Below, piece after piece: positions 8,339 through 17,067 of a stretch of DNA of 64,000 bases. This DNA is from an uncultured Oxalobacteraceae bacterium (lineage in GTDB: Bacteria; Pseudomonadota; Gammaproteobacteria; Burkholderiales; Burkholderiaceae), in contig CAMLIL010000006.1 of NCBI GenBank assembly GCA_946480015.1, forward strand, positions 1 to 64,000, written 5' to 3'. Position 1 is the first letter of the stretch. Every line of letters begins with the position of its first letter. Under the pieces are notes generated by a model, which ran no database searches, had not been told where the DNA came from, and was given only the letters and a program-made list of their open reading frames with translations. A program made the position numbers and the translations under genes.

Positions 8339-9764
8339 GAGTGTCAGATTTTTTGTGTGCGGGGCGCGTAGACTTTTCCATGGCGCCGCTCGCCGCCCAA
8401 TGCGCAGGGCACGAGCGTGCGGCGCGGTGGTAAAGTCGGTCTCCATTCTACCCGATCGACCTCACGAATCGGTCATCAAATAGGATGGCAAATTGGTTCA
8501 TAGCCGATTTCCAGTTATTCGCAGCTCGTCCCCAGTCGGCAGTGATATTGCGTAGCGCCAGCCAAATCAACTTAGTTGCCGCGTCGTCGTTGGGGAAGTG
8601 CCCTCGCGTCTTGAGGATCTTGCGTAACCGCGCATTCACGCTCTCGATGGCATTGGTTGTGTAGATCACCCGCCGCACGTCCGGCGGAAAGGCGAAGAAG
8701 GGAATCACATGGGTCCACGCACGTCGCCAGCTGGCTGTCACGGTGGGAAATTTCGCGCCCCATGGTCCCTGCTCGAACGCATCCAGTTCGGCCTCCGCCG
8801 CCGTTGCGCTTGGGGCGGTATAGATCGGCTTGATCGCTGCCGCCAAGGCCTTCCTGTCCTTCCAGCTCGCAAAGTCAAGGCTGTTGCGGATCAGGTGCAC
8901 GATGCAGCTCTGCAGGGTCGTTGCCGGATACACCGCGCCGAGCGCCTCCGGCATGCCCTTCAGGCCGTCGGTGACGGCGATCAGGATATCGCCCAGGCCG
9001 CGTGTCTTGAGATCGCTAAACACCTTCATCCAGAACTTCGCGCCTTCGGTGTTCTCGATCCACAGCCCAAGGATGTCGCGCGTCCCGTCCGGCAATACGC
9101 CCAGCGCCAGGTAGATCGCCTTGTTGCGCACCACACCTTCCTCGCGGATCTTGACGCGCAGCGCGTCGAAGAACACCACCGGATACATCGGCTCGAGCGG
9201 CCGGCTCTGCCAGGCCGTCACTTCGGCCATGACCGCGTCGGTCACCTTGCTGATCAAGTCGGGGCTGACGTCGACCGCGTACATTTCCTGCAGGTGTGCT
9301 TGCACCTCGCGTACCGTCAACCCGCGTGCGTACAAGGCTATGATCTTGTCGTCGAATCCGGTGAAGCGTCGCTCGTGCTTGCCAATGATCTGGGGCTCGA
9401 ACGCTCCATGTCGGTCACGCGGCACGTCGATACGCAGCGGGCCGTCGTCGCTCAGGACGGTCTTGCCGCTTGTGCCATTGCGGTGGTTGCTCGTGCCGGC
9501 AGGCTTGTCGGCACCGGGCGCATAGCCAAGGTGATGCGTCATCTCGGCGCCCAGCGCGCGTTCGAGAATGGCCTTCTTGAATTTCCTCATCACTGCATCG
9601 ACCGACTCGGCGGTCATCGGCCCGGTGACAAACTGGTCGAGCAGGTCTGACGGGATTTCTGGCAGATTGGCGTCAACTGCGCCGTCGTTCTTTTTCTTGC
9701 GTGGCATACATCGTCCTGTGAATTGCTGACATGATATGCCCTACACACAAAATTTATGACACTC
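8339..9764 (-). mobile_element. IS256-family insertion sequence
   Basis: About 1.43 kb, bounded by imperfect inverted repeats of 26 bp (8339-8364 and 9739-9764, 21 of 26 matching, both starting GAGTGTCA when read inward). The 9-bp sequence AATAGCGCG at 8329-8337 recurs at 9767-9775 and is a convincing target-site duplication, 9 bp being within the usual 8-9 bp for this family. One or two bases at each edge are uncertain. The target is the 3' end of a comEC fragment. Confidence 0.88.
8448..9707 (-). CDS. IS256-family transposase
   Basis: 419 residues, normal length and apparently intact. The DDE catalytic triad fits Asp181 (VVFFDALRVKIR), Asp247 (AVTDGLKGMPEA) and Glu355 (TTNAIESVNARLRK), the signatures of IS256 (mutator-type) transposases, which move by a copy-out mechanism through a circular intermediate. 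The N-terminal region has the expected KKAILERALGAEMTHHLGY helical block. It is the only gene of the element. Confidence 0.95.
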   Translation of the reverse strand: MPRKKKNDGAVDANLPEIPSDLLDQFVTGPMTAESVDAVMRKFKKAILERALGAEMTHHLGYAPGADKPAGTSNHRNGTSGKTVLSDDGPLRIDVPRDRHGAFEPQIIGKHERRFTGFDDKIIALYARGLTVREVQAHLQEMYAVDVSPDLISKVTDAVMAEVTAWQSRPLEPMYPVVFFDALRVKIREEGVVRNKAIYLALGVLPDGTRDILGLWIENTEGAKFWMKVFSDLKTRGLGDILIAVTDGLKGMPEALGAVYPATTLQSCIVHLIRNSLDFASWKDRKALAAAIKPIYTAPSATAAEAELDAFEQGPWGAKFPTVTASWRRAWTHVIPFFAFPPDVRRVIYTTNAIESVNARLRKILKTRGHFPNDDAATKLIWLALRNITADWGRAANNWKSAMNQFAILFDDRFVRSIG

Positions 9765-10433
9765 TCAATAGCGCGCGTGATCGTTGCGGTAAGCGCGCAC
9801 CTGCAGGTGGCCGTAAAACAGCACGGACACGGCGCCGCTCTGATCGGTACGCTAGCGTTCGATTCCGCGCCTGCCGTAGCGCTCGAACACTTCGGCCTTC
9901 GGATGGCGGTAGCGGTTGCGAAGCCCGACTTGAAACAGCGCCAGCGAGCCTCGATATCGCCAGCCAGCAGGATCACCCCTGCTTTCGCCGTGATGCGCAG
10001 GGTGCAGCTGCGGGCGTTTGGCTTGAGCGACGCGTCATCGTAGCTGGCCGGTGACGGATGCAGGACCTCGAAGCGCACGCCGTCCCAGGTCCACGACCGG
10101 CCCTCGGTGCAGCGCGTGTGGTGCGCCGCCTTCAGCACCGCCGGGTGCCGGTCCGGCAAGGAAGACAGCAATCCCCCGACCGCAACGCCATCGAGCACGT
10201 CGAGCGCTCCGCCCACGTGGTCGATATCGCTGTGGCTCACCACCACTGTGTCGAGCCGGTCGATACCGCGCCCTTTCAGATACGGCAGAATGACCCGGTT
10301 AGCGCCGTTGGACTCCGGCGAATACGCCGGTCCGGTGTCGTACAGCAGCCGGTGCCCGCTGGTTTCGATCAGCAGCGCCATGCCCTGGCCGACGTCGAAG
10401 AGCGTCACCGCCATATCGCCAAAAATTGAGCGT

Positions 10434-10632
10434 GCCCCCCCCGATTCGTCGGTGCGAATGCGCGTGATCTGTAACTGCCCGTAACGTTCGAACACCTCGG
10501 CCTTGCGATGGTGATAGAGATTGCAGTAGCCCACCTGGAAAACCGCGATCAACGGGTGCACCGCGCCGAGGACGGCCGGCGTCGACGAGGTGCCTCTGCC
10601 ATGGGGCGGCGCCTGCAGCACGTCGTCCCGCC
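10434..10632 (-). pseudogene. diverged comEC 3' fragment
   Basis: About 200 bp encode a ComEC-like stretch (GTSST...FQVGY...EVFERYGQ) corresponding to intact comEC 22290-22470. By eye the identity is only about 70%, clearly lower than the adjacent tail copy. It therefore seems to derive from a different or much older comEC allele. It is joined directly to the tail copy on its left and to the cpxA fragment on its right. Confidence 0.6.
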
Positions 10633-10659
10633 GCAATGCGGTTGATCCGCGCACCGCTT

Positions 10660-10927
10660 TGAAGCCGAACAGAGCGGCCGCAATATCGCCGTGTCGGGCA
10701 TTGCAGTCGTCAACGTGCGCGGCGCGCCGGACCTGCCCTGGCGCGCCATCGAAAACGTGGTGCGCAATGCCATCAAGCATAGTCCGCTTAACGGCACGGT
10801 TGGCCGACCGATCAGGCGGCCATCTTCGCGCCCTTCTTCCGCTCCGATCCGACCTCCAACAAGTCGACGGCCACGGCCTGGGCCTGGCCATCGCCCAGCG
10901 CGTGGCGCTGGCGCATGGCGGCACCAC
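10660..10927 (+). pseudogene. cpxA fragment (kinase catalytic domain)
   Basis: This stretch closely matches cpxA 5813-6165, from FEAEQSGR to the G2 box and LAHGGT. It lacks about 75 bp in the middle and has a 2-bp loss near the G box, so no frame survives. It shares orientation with the intact cpxA 4.5 kb to the left. It marks the left edge of the TOMM island. Confidence 0.85.
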
Positions 10928-11015
10928 CCGGCCAGCCAGGCTGGCCGGGACTATGCCTGCACCACGAACTCCGGTGCTGCCGAATCACTTGCTGGCCCCT
11001 TAAACAGGCATGGTA

Positions 11016-11043
11016 CTTAATGCAATATTTTTGTAGCATTAAG
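11016..11043. promoter_or_regulatory. perfect 8-bp inverted repeat upstream of the TOMM cluster
   Basis: CTTAATGC at 11016-11023 is repeated in inverse at 11036-11043 around a 12-base AT-rich centre. It lies 50 bp before the first TOMM-cluster gene. With no T-run on either side, an operator is more likely than a terminator. This is inference. Confidence 0.35.
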
Positions 11044-11092
11044 CCCGCTCGGTCGGCATAATGCGAAGCGGGCAACTTTGGTGAGGCGGCAA

Positions 11093-12073
11093 ATGGCTGT
11101 GATGCGAAGCGGAGAACACGAGGTTTATCTTCGGGCCTTGCATGTGTTGGGACGAAATGCAGCAAAAGCAGACACTCGGCTACATAACAGCGATGCGTCG
11201 CAGATCCATGCAGTCATCAGCTGGAGCGGGCGGATCTGGGAAATTACCGACCTTAGCCGGAACGGGACGTTTGTGGACGGACACCGGCTGTTGGCAAATG
11301 TAAAAACTCCTTTGCTGGCCGGCCAGTCAATTCGCTGTGCACTGGGAAGCGATTCGGTGTGGCAGGTCGTCGATCTTGCCGCACCCTGCCCAATGCTGCT
11401 GCCGGTCAGCGAACCCGGCCCCGCGATTATCCTGAATGAGTTTCAGTTGCTGCCGGATGATGCAGTTGCCGCTGCGTCGCTCCATTTTTCGGCGGCTGGC
11501 CAATGGATGTTCGATGACCAGAATGCCACGCGCGTGCTGCACGATGGTGACGAAATTCAGGTGGGAAAAACCGTCTGGCGATTCCTGCTACCGGCTCCGC
11601 TCGGCGGTGTTACCGACGTTCAAATCGACCCAGCACAAGCCTTTCTTTGGCCCACACTCGATTTTCGGGTCAGCCAGAACGAAGAGCATATCCGGTTGTC
11701 GGCCAATTGTGGCGGCGAGCAGATCGACTTTGGCGAGCGCGTGCACCACTATAGCCTGCTCACCCTGGCAAGGCGCCGCTTCGCCGACCACCAGCGTGGA
11801 CTCGATGAATCCTCGCAGGGCTGGGTGGGGGTCGAGCAGCTTTCAAAAATGCTCGGCATCGATTCGAGCCATTTGAATATCCAGTTATTTCGCGCGCGCA
11901 GCCAGATCATGCGTGAGGAGCGCGAAAACCGCCGCCTTCCCGATGTCATCGAGCGCCGCCGCGGCGAGGTGCGACTGGGCGCCTGCCCATTCAGGATCAC
12001 CCGCGGCCAGCATCTGGAGGCCCATTTCGATACCCGCGGCGCGGTGCCGCCGACCGCCCATGTTCCGGCCTGA
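11093..12073 (+). CDS. FHA-domain protein of the TOMM cluster
   Basis: ATG 11093 is preferred (326 residues); an upstream TTG at 11078 would add five. The N-terminal 90 residues look like a forkhead-associated domain (LGRN, SQIHAVISW, LSRNGTFVDGHRL), which binds phosphothreonine peptides. The C-terminal half, from about 200, has a YSLLTLARRRFADHQ helix and a winged-helix-like segment (LSKMLGIDSSHLNIQLFRARSQI), resembling the transcriptional-regulator C-domains seen in FHA proteins of similar clusters. The kinase gene begins 3 bp downstream, so the pair is almost certainly co-translated, and the FHA domain is a plausible reader of that kinase. Confidence 0.8.
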   Translation: MAVMRSGEHEVYLRALHVLGRNAAKADTRLHNSDASQIHAVISWSGRIWEITDLSRNGTFVDGHRLLANVKTPLLAGQSIRCALGSDSVWQVVDLAAPCPMLLPVSEPGPAIILNEFQLLPDDAVAAASLHFSAAGQWMFDDQNATRVLHDGDEIQVGKTVWRFLLPAPLGGVTDVQIDPAQAFLWPTLDFRVSQNEEHIRLSANCGGEQIDFGERVHHYSLLTLARRRFADHQRGLDESSQGWVGVEQLSKMLGIDSSHLNIQLFRARSQIMREERENRRLPDVIERRRGEVRLGACPFRITRGQHLEAHFDTRGAVPPTAHVPA

Positions 12074-12076
12074 CCG

Positions 12077-15000
12077 ATGAGCAATTCCGCCCCAGTCGAG
12101 ACCGGATATCCGGTGGACCTGCCGCACTTCGATGCCTACCATTTACTGCAGGTCCTGGGCGAAGGCGGTAGCGGGACTGTTTTCAAGGCACTGCAAAAAA
12201 ACACAGGAAAAACGGTCGCGCTCAAGCTATTGCGCGCCGGACAGCAACGCAACGACGAACAGCTCAGGCGGATGGAGGCGCGCTTTGAGCGGGAAGCGCA
12301 TTTGGGGGCGCAACTGCATCACCCGCACATCGTGGGCTTGCTCGACAAAGGCAAAAGCGCAAGCCAACAGCACTTCGCGGTGTTCGAGTACGTGCCCGGT
12401 GAAACGCTCAAACAGTTCCTGGTACGCAAAGGGGCACTGTCGGCCGTCGAGGCGGGCGATTTGATGGGACAGGTACTCGACGCCCTGGCGTGCGCGCATG
12501 CGCAAGGTATTGCCCACCGCGACCTGAAGCCGCAGAACATTATGCTCACCGCTACCGGCACTCGCCAGCACGTCAAAATACTCGACTTCGGCATTGCCGC
12601 TTTCGTCCCTGAGCAACAGTCGCCGGACTATCGCCAACTGACCATGACGTCTGAAATGCTCTGTTCGCCATCCTACAGCGCACCTGAACACCTGCGCGGC
12701 GAAGCACCCACCGTGAAGATCGATCTGTATGCCTGGGGCCTGCTGTTTATCGAGTGCCTCACCGGCCGCCCCGCCATCGAGGGGGCGACACTGGCGGATA
12801 TCTTTCACCAGCAGCTCAGCAGCGGCGAAGTGCCGCTGCCGCATGCCCTGCTGGGGCATCCCTTGGGTGACTTGTTGCGACGCGCCCTCAAGAAAGACCC
12901 GCGGCAGCGCGCGCACAGTGCCAGCGCACTCTACCAGGATTTCAAAAGAATCAACCTGGCGACGATTGTCGGTCAACTCGACGGGCAGCGGTTATCGCCA
13001 GGCCCGGACCTGCCGGCCGGCTCGGCGCCCACGACCGATGCGTCGGAAACCCGCCAATACGTGCCCGGCCAAATGGGCCTGGCTTACCAGCGGCAGCAAC
13101 TGACTGTTCTCAGCTGCACGCTCGACGTGCTGACCACTACACCGGCAGGCACGGCCGATATCGAGGCCCTCGAAGCGCTGCAGCGCGATCAGTTAAGCGC
13201 TTGCATCGATACGGCCACCCGCTATGGTGGGCATCTGGCCGGGGGGCTCGGAAACAGCCTGCTTTTTTATTTCGGCTATCCCCGCAATGCGGAAGACGAC
13301 GCGCGCCGCTGTGCGCGCGCAGCCCTGGAACTGAGCAGCCAATTGCGGCGCCGCAATAGCCTGCTGCAGGCGCAGGGATTTCGCGTGGACCTGCGCGCCG
13401 CCATTCATACCGGCATCGTGCATATTTTGCCTGGCCATTTGCCGGCAGGCGTGACGCCGAACACGGCTATGCAACTGGAACGGCGAGCCGCTCGGGGCGA
13501 GGTACTGGTCAGTGACACAGCAAGGCAATTGCTGATGCCGCATGTGCACTTCAAGCATGCCGGGGAGCACATCGACAGGAACGACGGCGCGACGCTCCCG
13601 TATTTTTCCATGCTCGGCGAGCACGAGGCGAACGAATCGTTCATGCTGCGCAGCGGGCAAAATTCCCGTCCCCTGGTCGGGCGTGAAGAAGAGCTGGCCG
13701 TGCTCGAGCGCGCGTGGTTGCAGGTGCGGCGTGGGCGCGGGCAGGCGCTGCTGTTGCAAGGCGATGCCGGGATCGGCAAATCCCGGCTGGCCTACGCCCT
13801 GTGCGCGCAAATACGGCAGCAAGGCGCGCTGGTGGTCGATGTGCGCTGTGTCCCTGAACACCAGAACAACGCCTTGCACGCGATCCTGGCGCTGCTCGAC
13901 AAGCGGTTATTCCTGCGCGGCGTGCCTGCGCAACTGGCGGTACAACGCGTGCAGCAGGCGCTCGAACAGGCCGGGGTCGACCTGGCATCGGTATTGCCGA
14001 TTCTTTGCGCGTGGCTCGCCTTGCCGCTTCCGGCGCAATTCCCCGCCCTGCCGTTCTCGCCTGAGCGGCAAAAGAACCTGCTGCTCGATGCCTTGTGCAG
14101 CTTGCTGCTGCAACTGGGCCGGGGCAAGCCGTTCCTGTTCCTGGTTGAGGACGTGCACTGGATCGATCAAACTGGCCAAGACCTGTTGGGGCGCATGCTC
14201 GCCCGGCTGGAACCGCATCCGGTGTTCCTCCTCATGACGGCACGCGCGAGCTTTGCCAAGCCCTGGATTACCCTGCAACGAATGCAGCTGGCCCATTTGA
14301 GCGAGCCGGCAGCGGGCCAACTGGTGCGCGCCATGCTTGGTGCTCATCCGATCGACGGGGCCGACCTGCGCCGCCTTTGCCTGCATACCGACGGGGTTCC
14401 GCTGTTTATCGTGGAGTTGACCCGCATGCTGCTCGATAAGGGCATGCTGCGCGAGCGCGATGGCGTGTACCAGTTGCACGCCCAGCTGGACGGCCACGAT
14501 ATCCCCGTCACCCTGCGTGACCTGCTCAGTGCACGCCTGGCGCGCCTGGCGGCGGCCCAGGAAACCGCCCAACTGGCCGCGGCGATCGGCCGCGAATTCG
14601 ACTACGCCATGCTGCTGGAGGTGACCCTGATCGACGAGGCCAGCCTCCAAGCCGATCTCGAACAATTAATTGCGGCCGATCTTGTCAGCCGCCAGTGCGG
14701 GGTACAGGGCGACACCTACCTGTTCTGCCACGCCTTGATCCGCGATGCGGCCTACGACGGCATGCCAAAAAAAATGCGCGAGCAGACGCACGCGCGCATT
14801 GCGGCCCATCTCGAGCGCCGCGGCCCCGACGACATCGAACGCCAGCTCGCGCCGCTGGCGCAGCACTTCGCACTGGCACTGCAGTATGGCAAGGCGGTCG
14901 ACTACGGCACCCGGTCGGGCCGGCTTCTATTGCAGCGTTCACTGGCCGACGACGCGGTCAGGCAATGCGAGATGGTGCTGGGCCTGATCGGCAAGCTCGA

Positions 15001-16039
15001 CAAGGACGCCCAAGAGCCCGCTGAACTGGGCATCAATCCCATACTCACCAATGCCTACATGTCGAAATTCGGCTGGGCCGATGAACGGGTCAAGCAGCTG
15101 GCCGAGCATGCATTGCGGCTGGTCGACAATAGCAACAATGTGCACCAGACACTGCCGCTGCTATGGGGCCTGGCGGCCTACCATCATTGTGCCGGGCACC
15201 GCCAGGCCGCGCGCGGCGTGATCGGACAGTTGTACGCGCTGGCGCATCAGTCCGGCGACCGCGCCATACTGCTCGCCTGCCACGCCATCGACGGCATAAC
15301 CCTGTGGGTCGATGGCGAGTATCTGCGGGCCCGTGAGGCGCTGCAGCAAGTACTGCAGCAAGAGGCCGCCCCGCGCGATGCGAACCAGATCGACATTGCC
15401 GGTCTCGACGCCCGTGTCTGGGCCATGGCCGGCATGTCTTGCCTGAACTGGTTCATGCTTGAAGACGAGCAAGCCGCGTTCGAGCAGGCGAGCGCTGCGG
15501 TCGCATATGCGCGCGCGATCAAGCACATGCCTTCGCTGGGCGTGGCGCTGATGTACCAGGCCTATAACTATCACTATGCCGGGGACTGCGAAAACGCCAT
15601 GAAGGTATCGGGTGAAATGCTCGAGCTGGCACAGCGGTATGGTTTGCCGGCGATCGAAGGCTACGGCGCCATCCTGCACGCGTGGAGCCGCTCCGACCTG
15701 GCGATGGCCGACCAGGTCTTGTCCCAGCTGCGGCAACTGGGCCTGATGCTGGGCCTGACCTGCCTGGGCGCCGTGCCGGCAGAAATTGAGGCACGCGCCG
15801 GAAACTATGCCCAAGCCTGCCAGCGAATCGACGCCTGCCTGGCGCTATCTGTACAAACCGGCGAACACTATTTCGATCCCGAATTGCTGCTGCGCCGGGC
15901 CATCTATCGCAGCCATTGCAAGCTGGCCGACCCCGAACAAAGCCGTGCCGACCTGCGTCAGGCGATCACCCTGGCGCACCGCACAGGCATGCGCCGCTGC
16001 GAGCAAAGGGCGCGGGCGCAACTGGACCTGTATGCGTAG
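12077..16039 (+). CDS. TOMM-system Ser/Thr kinase / cyclase-like / AAA ATPase / TPR fusion protein
   Basis: 1320 residues. In order: (1) a Hanks-type kinase, with glycine loop GEGGSGTV at about 28-35, Lys50 (VALK), HRDLKPQN near 147-154 and DFG near 170; (2) a class III nucleotidyl-cyclase-like domain at about 340-500 (DQLSACIDTATRYGGHLAGGLGNSLLFYFG); (3) a STAND-like ATPase with Walker A GDAGIGKS near 562 and Walker B FLVEDVHWID near 690; (4) a C-terminal TPR-like helical array from about 930. This matches the TOMM system kinase/cyclase fusion family described for RiPP clusters. It probably regulates the cluster. In the cyclase domain I do not see the usual pair of metal-binding aspartates clearly, so cyclase activity is uncertain. 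Confidence 0.9.
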   Translation: MSNSAPVETGYPVDLPHFDAYHLLQVLGEGGSGTVFKALQKNTGKTVALKLLRAGQQRNDEQLRRMEARFEREAHLGAQLHHPHIVGLLDKGKSASQQHFAVFEYVPGETLKQFLVRKGALSAVEAGDLMGQVLDALACAHAQGIAHRDLKPQNIMLTATGTRQHVKILDFGIAAFVPEQQSPDYRQLTMTSEMLCSPSYSAPEHLRGEAPTVKIDLYAWGLLFIECLTGRPAIEGATLADIFHQQLSSGEVPLPHALLGHPLGDLLRRALKKDPRQRAHSASALYQDFKRINLATIVGQLDGQRLSPGPDLPAGSAPTTDASETRQYVPGQMGLAYQRQQLTVLSCTLDVLTTTPAGTADIEALEALQRDQLSACIDTATRYGGHLAGGLGNSLLFYFGYPRNAEDDARRCARAALELSSQLRRRNSLLQAQGFRVDLRAAIHTGIVHILPGHLPAGVTPNTAMQLERRAARGEVLVSDTARQLLMPHVHFKHAGEHIDRNDGATLPYFSMLGEHEANESFMLRSGQNSRPLVGREEELAVLERAWLQVRRGRGQALLLQGDAGIGKSRLAYALCAQIRQQGALVVDVRCVPEHQNNALHAILALLDKRLFLRGVPAQLAVQRVQQALEQAGVDLASVLPILCAWLALPLPAQFPALPFSPERQKNLLLDALCSLLLQLGRGKPFLFLVEDVHWIDQTGQDLLGRMLARLEPHPVFLLMTARASFAKPWITLQRMQLAHLSEPAAGQLVRAMLGAHPIDGADLRRLCLHTDGVPLFIVELTRMLLDKGMLRERDGVYQLHAQLDGHDIPVTLRDLLSARLARLAAAQETAQLAAAIGREFDYAMLLEVTLIDEASLQADLEQLIAADLVSRQCGVQGDTYLFCHALIRDAAYDGMPKKMREQTHARIAAHLERRGPDDIERQLAPLAQHFALALQYGKAVDYGTRSGRLLLQRSLADDAVRQCEMVLGLIGKLDKDAQEPAELGINPILTNAYMSKFGWADERVKQLAEHALRLVDNSNNVHQTLPLLWGLAAYHHCAGHRQAARGVIGQLYALAHQSGDRAILLACHAIDGITLWVDGEYLRAREALQQVLQQEAAPRDANQIDIAGLDARVWAMAGMSCLNWFMLEDEQAAFEQASAAVAYARAIKHMPSLGVALMYQAYNYHYAGDCENAMKVSGEMLELAQRYGLPAIEGYGAILHAWSRSDLAMADQVLSQLRQLGLMLGLTCLGAVPAEIEARAGNYAQACQRIDACLALSVQTGEHYFDPELLLRRAIYRSHCKLADPEQSRADLRQAITLAHRTGMRRCEQRARAQLDLYA

Positions 16040-16095
16040 CGCACAGCGAGCGCAATGGCGAGCTGTTATTTACAACCACCGAAAGGGAATGATCA

Positions 16096-16719
16096 ATGGA
16101 ACTCAGCAATAACCCCGTGCCTTCCTACTACATGTCGGACCTGCAGTTTTCGCGCTTGTACGCCTTGGTCTACCTGGACGAACAACTCAGGGCCCACCCG
16201 CAACACGGAGCAATGTATTGCCAGTATATGGAGGACCGAATTGCCGAGCTGCTTGACTGGAGCGACGCGAAATTGCTCGACATCCTGGCCAAGGCGCTGG
16301 GTGGGGATCAAGCCTTCCTCGCTTTCAAGAACAGCATTCCAAATTCCGCCATGTTCAGCGAGCGCTATTGCGAGCACGCGCGCGCCCTGGTCCCCGCCCA
16401 GACCATCAAGGACGCGGTCGAGGAAAATCAGTTCTGGGCAGCGACCAATAGCATCGTCTATATCCTCACCATTCATGGCTTTGTCGCGCAGCTCAAAAAT
16501 GACCACGGTGTCGTACTGCTCAAGAATCATTTCCACGATCCGGACATGCAGGCTGCAATGATGAAAAATATTGTGTTGAACATGATGTTCATCAAGCCGC
16601 TCCAGATAGATCCGGTGCCGAGCGTTCTGGACGGCTACAGCTTCAACACGCTGGACGACATCATCAACAACAAGAACAACCGGGCGATCACCCTGCCTTC
16701 GAACGCAACCTGCTGCTGA
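16096..16719 (+). CDS. TOMM-cluster protein with a Cys/Ser/Thr-rich C-terminus (candidate precursor)
   Basis: 207 residues, not recognised as a known family. It starts with a good site (AAAGGGA before ATG). Most of it is helical and acidic, without signal peptide or membrane segments. The last residues, after an Asn-rich NNKNNR linker, read ITLPSNATCC. This short tail is dense in Thr, Ser and Cys, the residues TOMM cyclodehydratases convert to azolines. It lies between the kinase and the small precursor-like gene and just before the cyclodehydratase. It may be a substrate with an unusually long leader, or an accessory protein; the tail is suggestive only. Confidence 0.6.
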   Translation: MELSNNPVPSYYMSDLQFSRLYALVYLDEQLRAHPQHGAMYCQYMEDRIAELLDWSDAKLLDILAKALGGDQAFLAFKNSIPNSAMFSERYCEHARALVPAQTIKDAVEENQFWAATNSIVYILTIHGFVAQLKNDHGVVLLKNHFHDPDMQAAMMKNIVLNMMFIKPLQIDPVPSVLDGYSFNTLDDIINNKNNRAITLPSNATCC

Positions 16720-16739
16720 CCTCTAACGGAGCAAACGAC

Positions 16740-17063
16740 ATGAATGAGAATGATTTTCCAGAGTATCTCGACGCGCATGGCTGGGCAAAATTGCTGGCCT
16801 ATCTGTGGACCCGGCCTGCCTTTGCCTGCGAGTTCGAATCCAATCCAGTCCAGGCGATTTTGGCGGCGCAGAACGACGCACAAAACCCGATCGAGATCGA
16901 GTATGTTTTCGACCTCGACAATCCGCAACGGCGTACCAGACTGCTCAAGGTCCCGCCCAATCCGGGGTATTCGTTCGATGAATTGAATGATGCCATTCTT
17001 GGCCTGACGCCAATAGTGCCGATGAGCAGCTGGATGGTGCACGGCGTCGCACCGGCGCCGTAA
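16740..17063 (+). CDS. small TOMM precursor-like protein
   Basis: 107 residues, preceded by a CGGAG site. The N-terminal part (HGWAKLLAYLWTRPAFACEF..NPVQAI) resembles the leader of nitrile-hydratase-type/BMA_0021-like TOMM precursors, with a W..LLA.LW..P.F...F..NP..A pattern. The C-terminal part is proline-rich and ends PIVPMSSWMVHGVAPAP with only two serines, so the core is not obvious. It ends 4 bp before the cyclodehydratase gene, the usual place for a precursor. The family assignment is from memory of the pattern. Confidence 0.6.
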   Translation: MNENDFPEYLDAHGWAKLLAYLWTRPAFACEFESNPVQAILAAQNDAQNPIEIEYVFDLDNPQRRTRLLKVPPNPGYSFDELNDAILGLTPIVPMSSWMVHGVAPAP

Positions 17064-17067
17064 CGGC

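Larger units (their letters stand above)
8315..10415 (-). pseudogene. comEC tail fragment (copy 2, C-terminal part), interrupted by an IS
   Basis: The stop and last codons at 8315-8337 continue, after the IS, at 9767-10415. Together they match intact comEC 22202-22983, encoding the metallo-beta-lactamase-like domain. About 118 bp (comEC 22397-22514) are deleted, shifting the frame. Bases 10014-10400 read identical to 22581-22967, whereas the distal part differs at several positions. Homology stops at the ComEC MAVT..DVGQG position, exactly where the middle fragment at 24845 begins. Confidence 0.85.

Noticed and set aside
9614..10927. A 437-codon minus-strand frame across the IS border, comEC fragments and cpxA fragment
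   Set aside because: It is a chance chimera: antisense cpxA, then comEC in frame, then comEC out of frame, then the IS edge. No ribosome-binding site or single fold.
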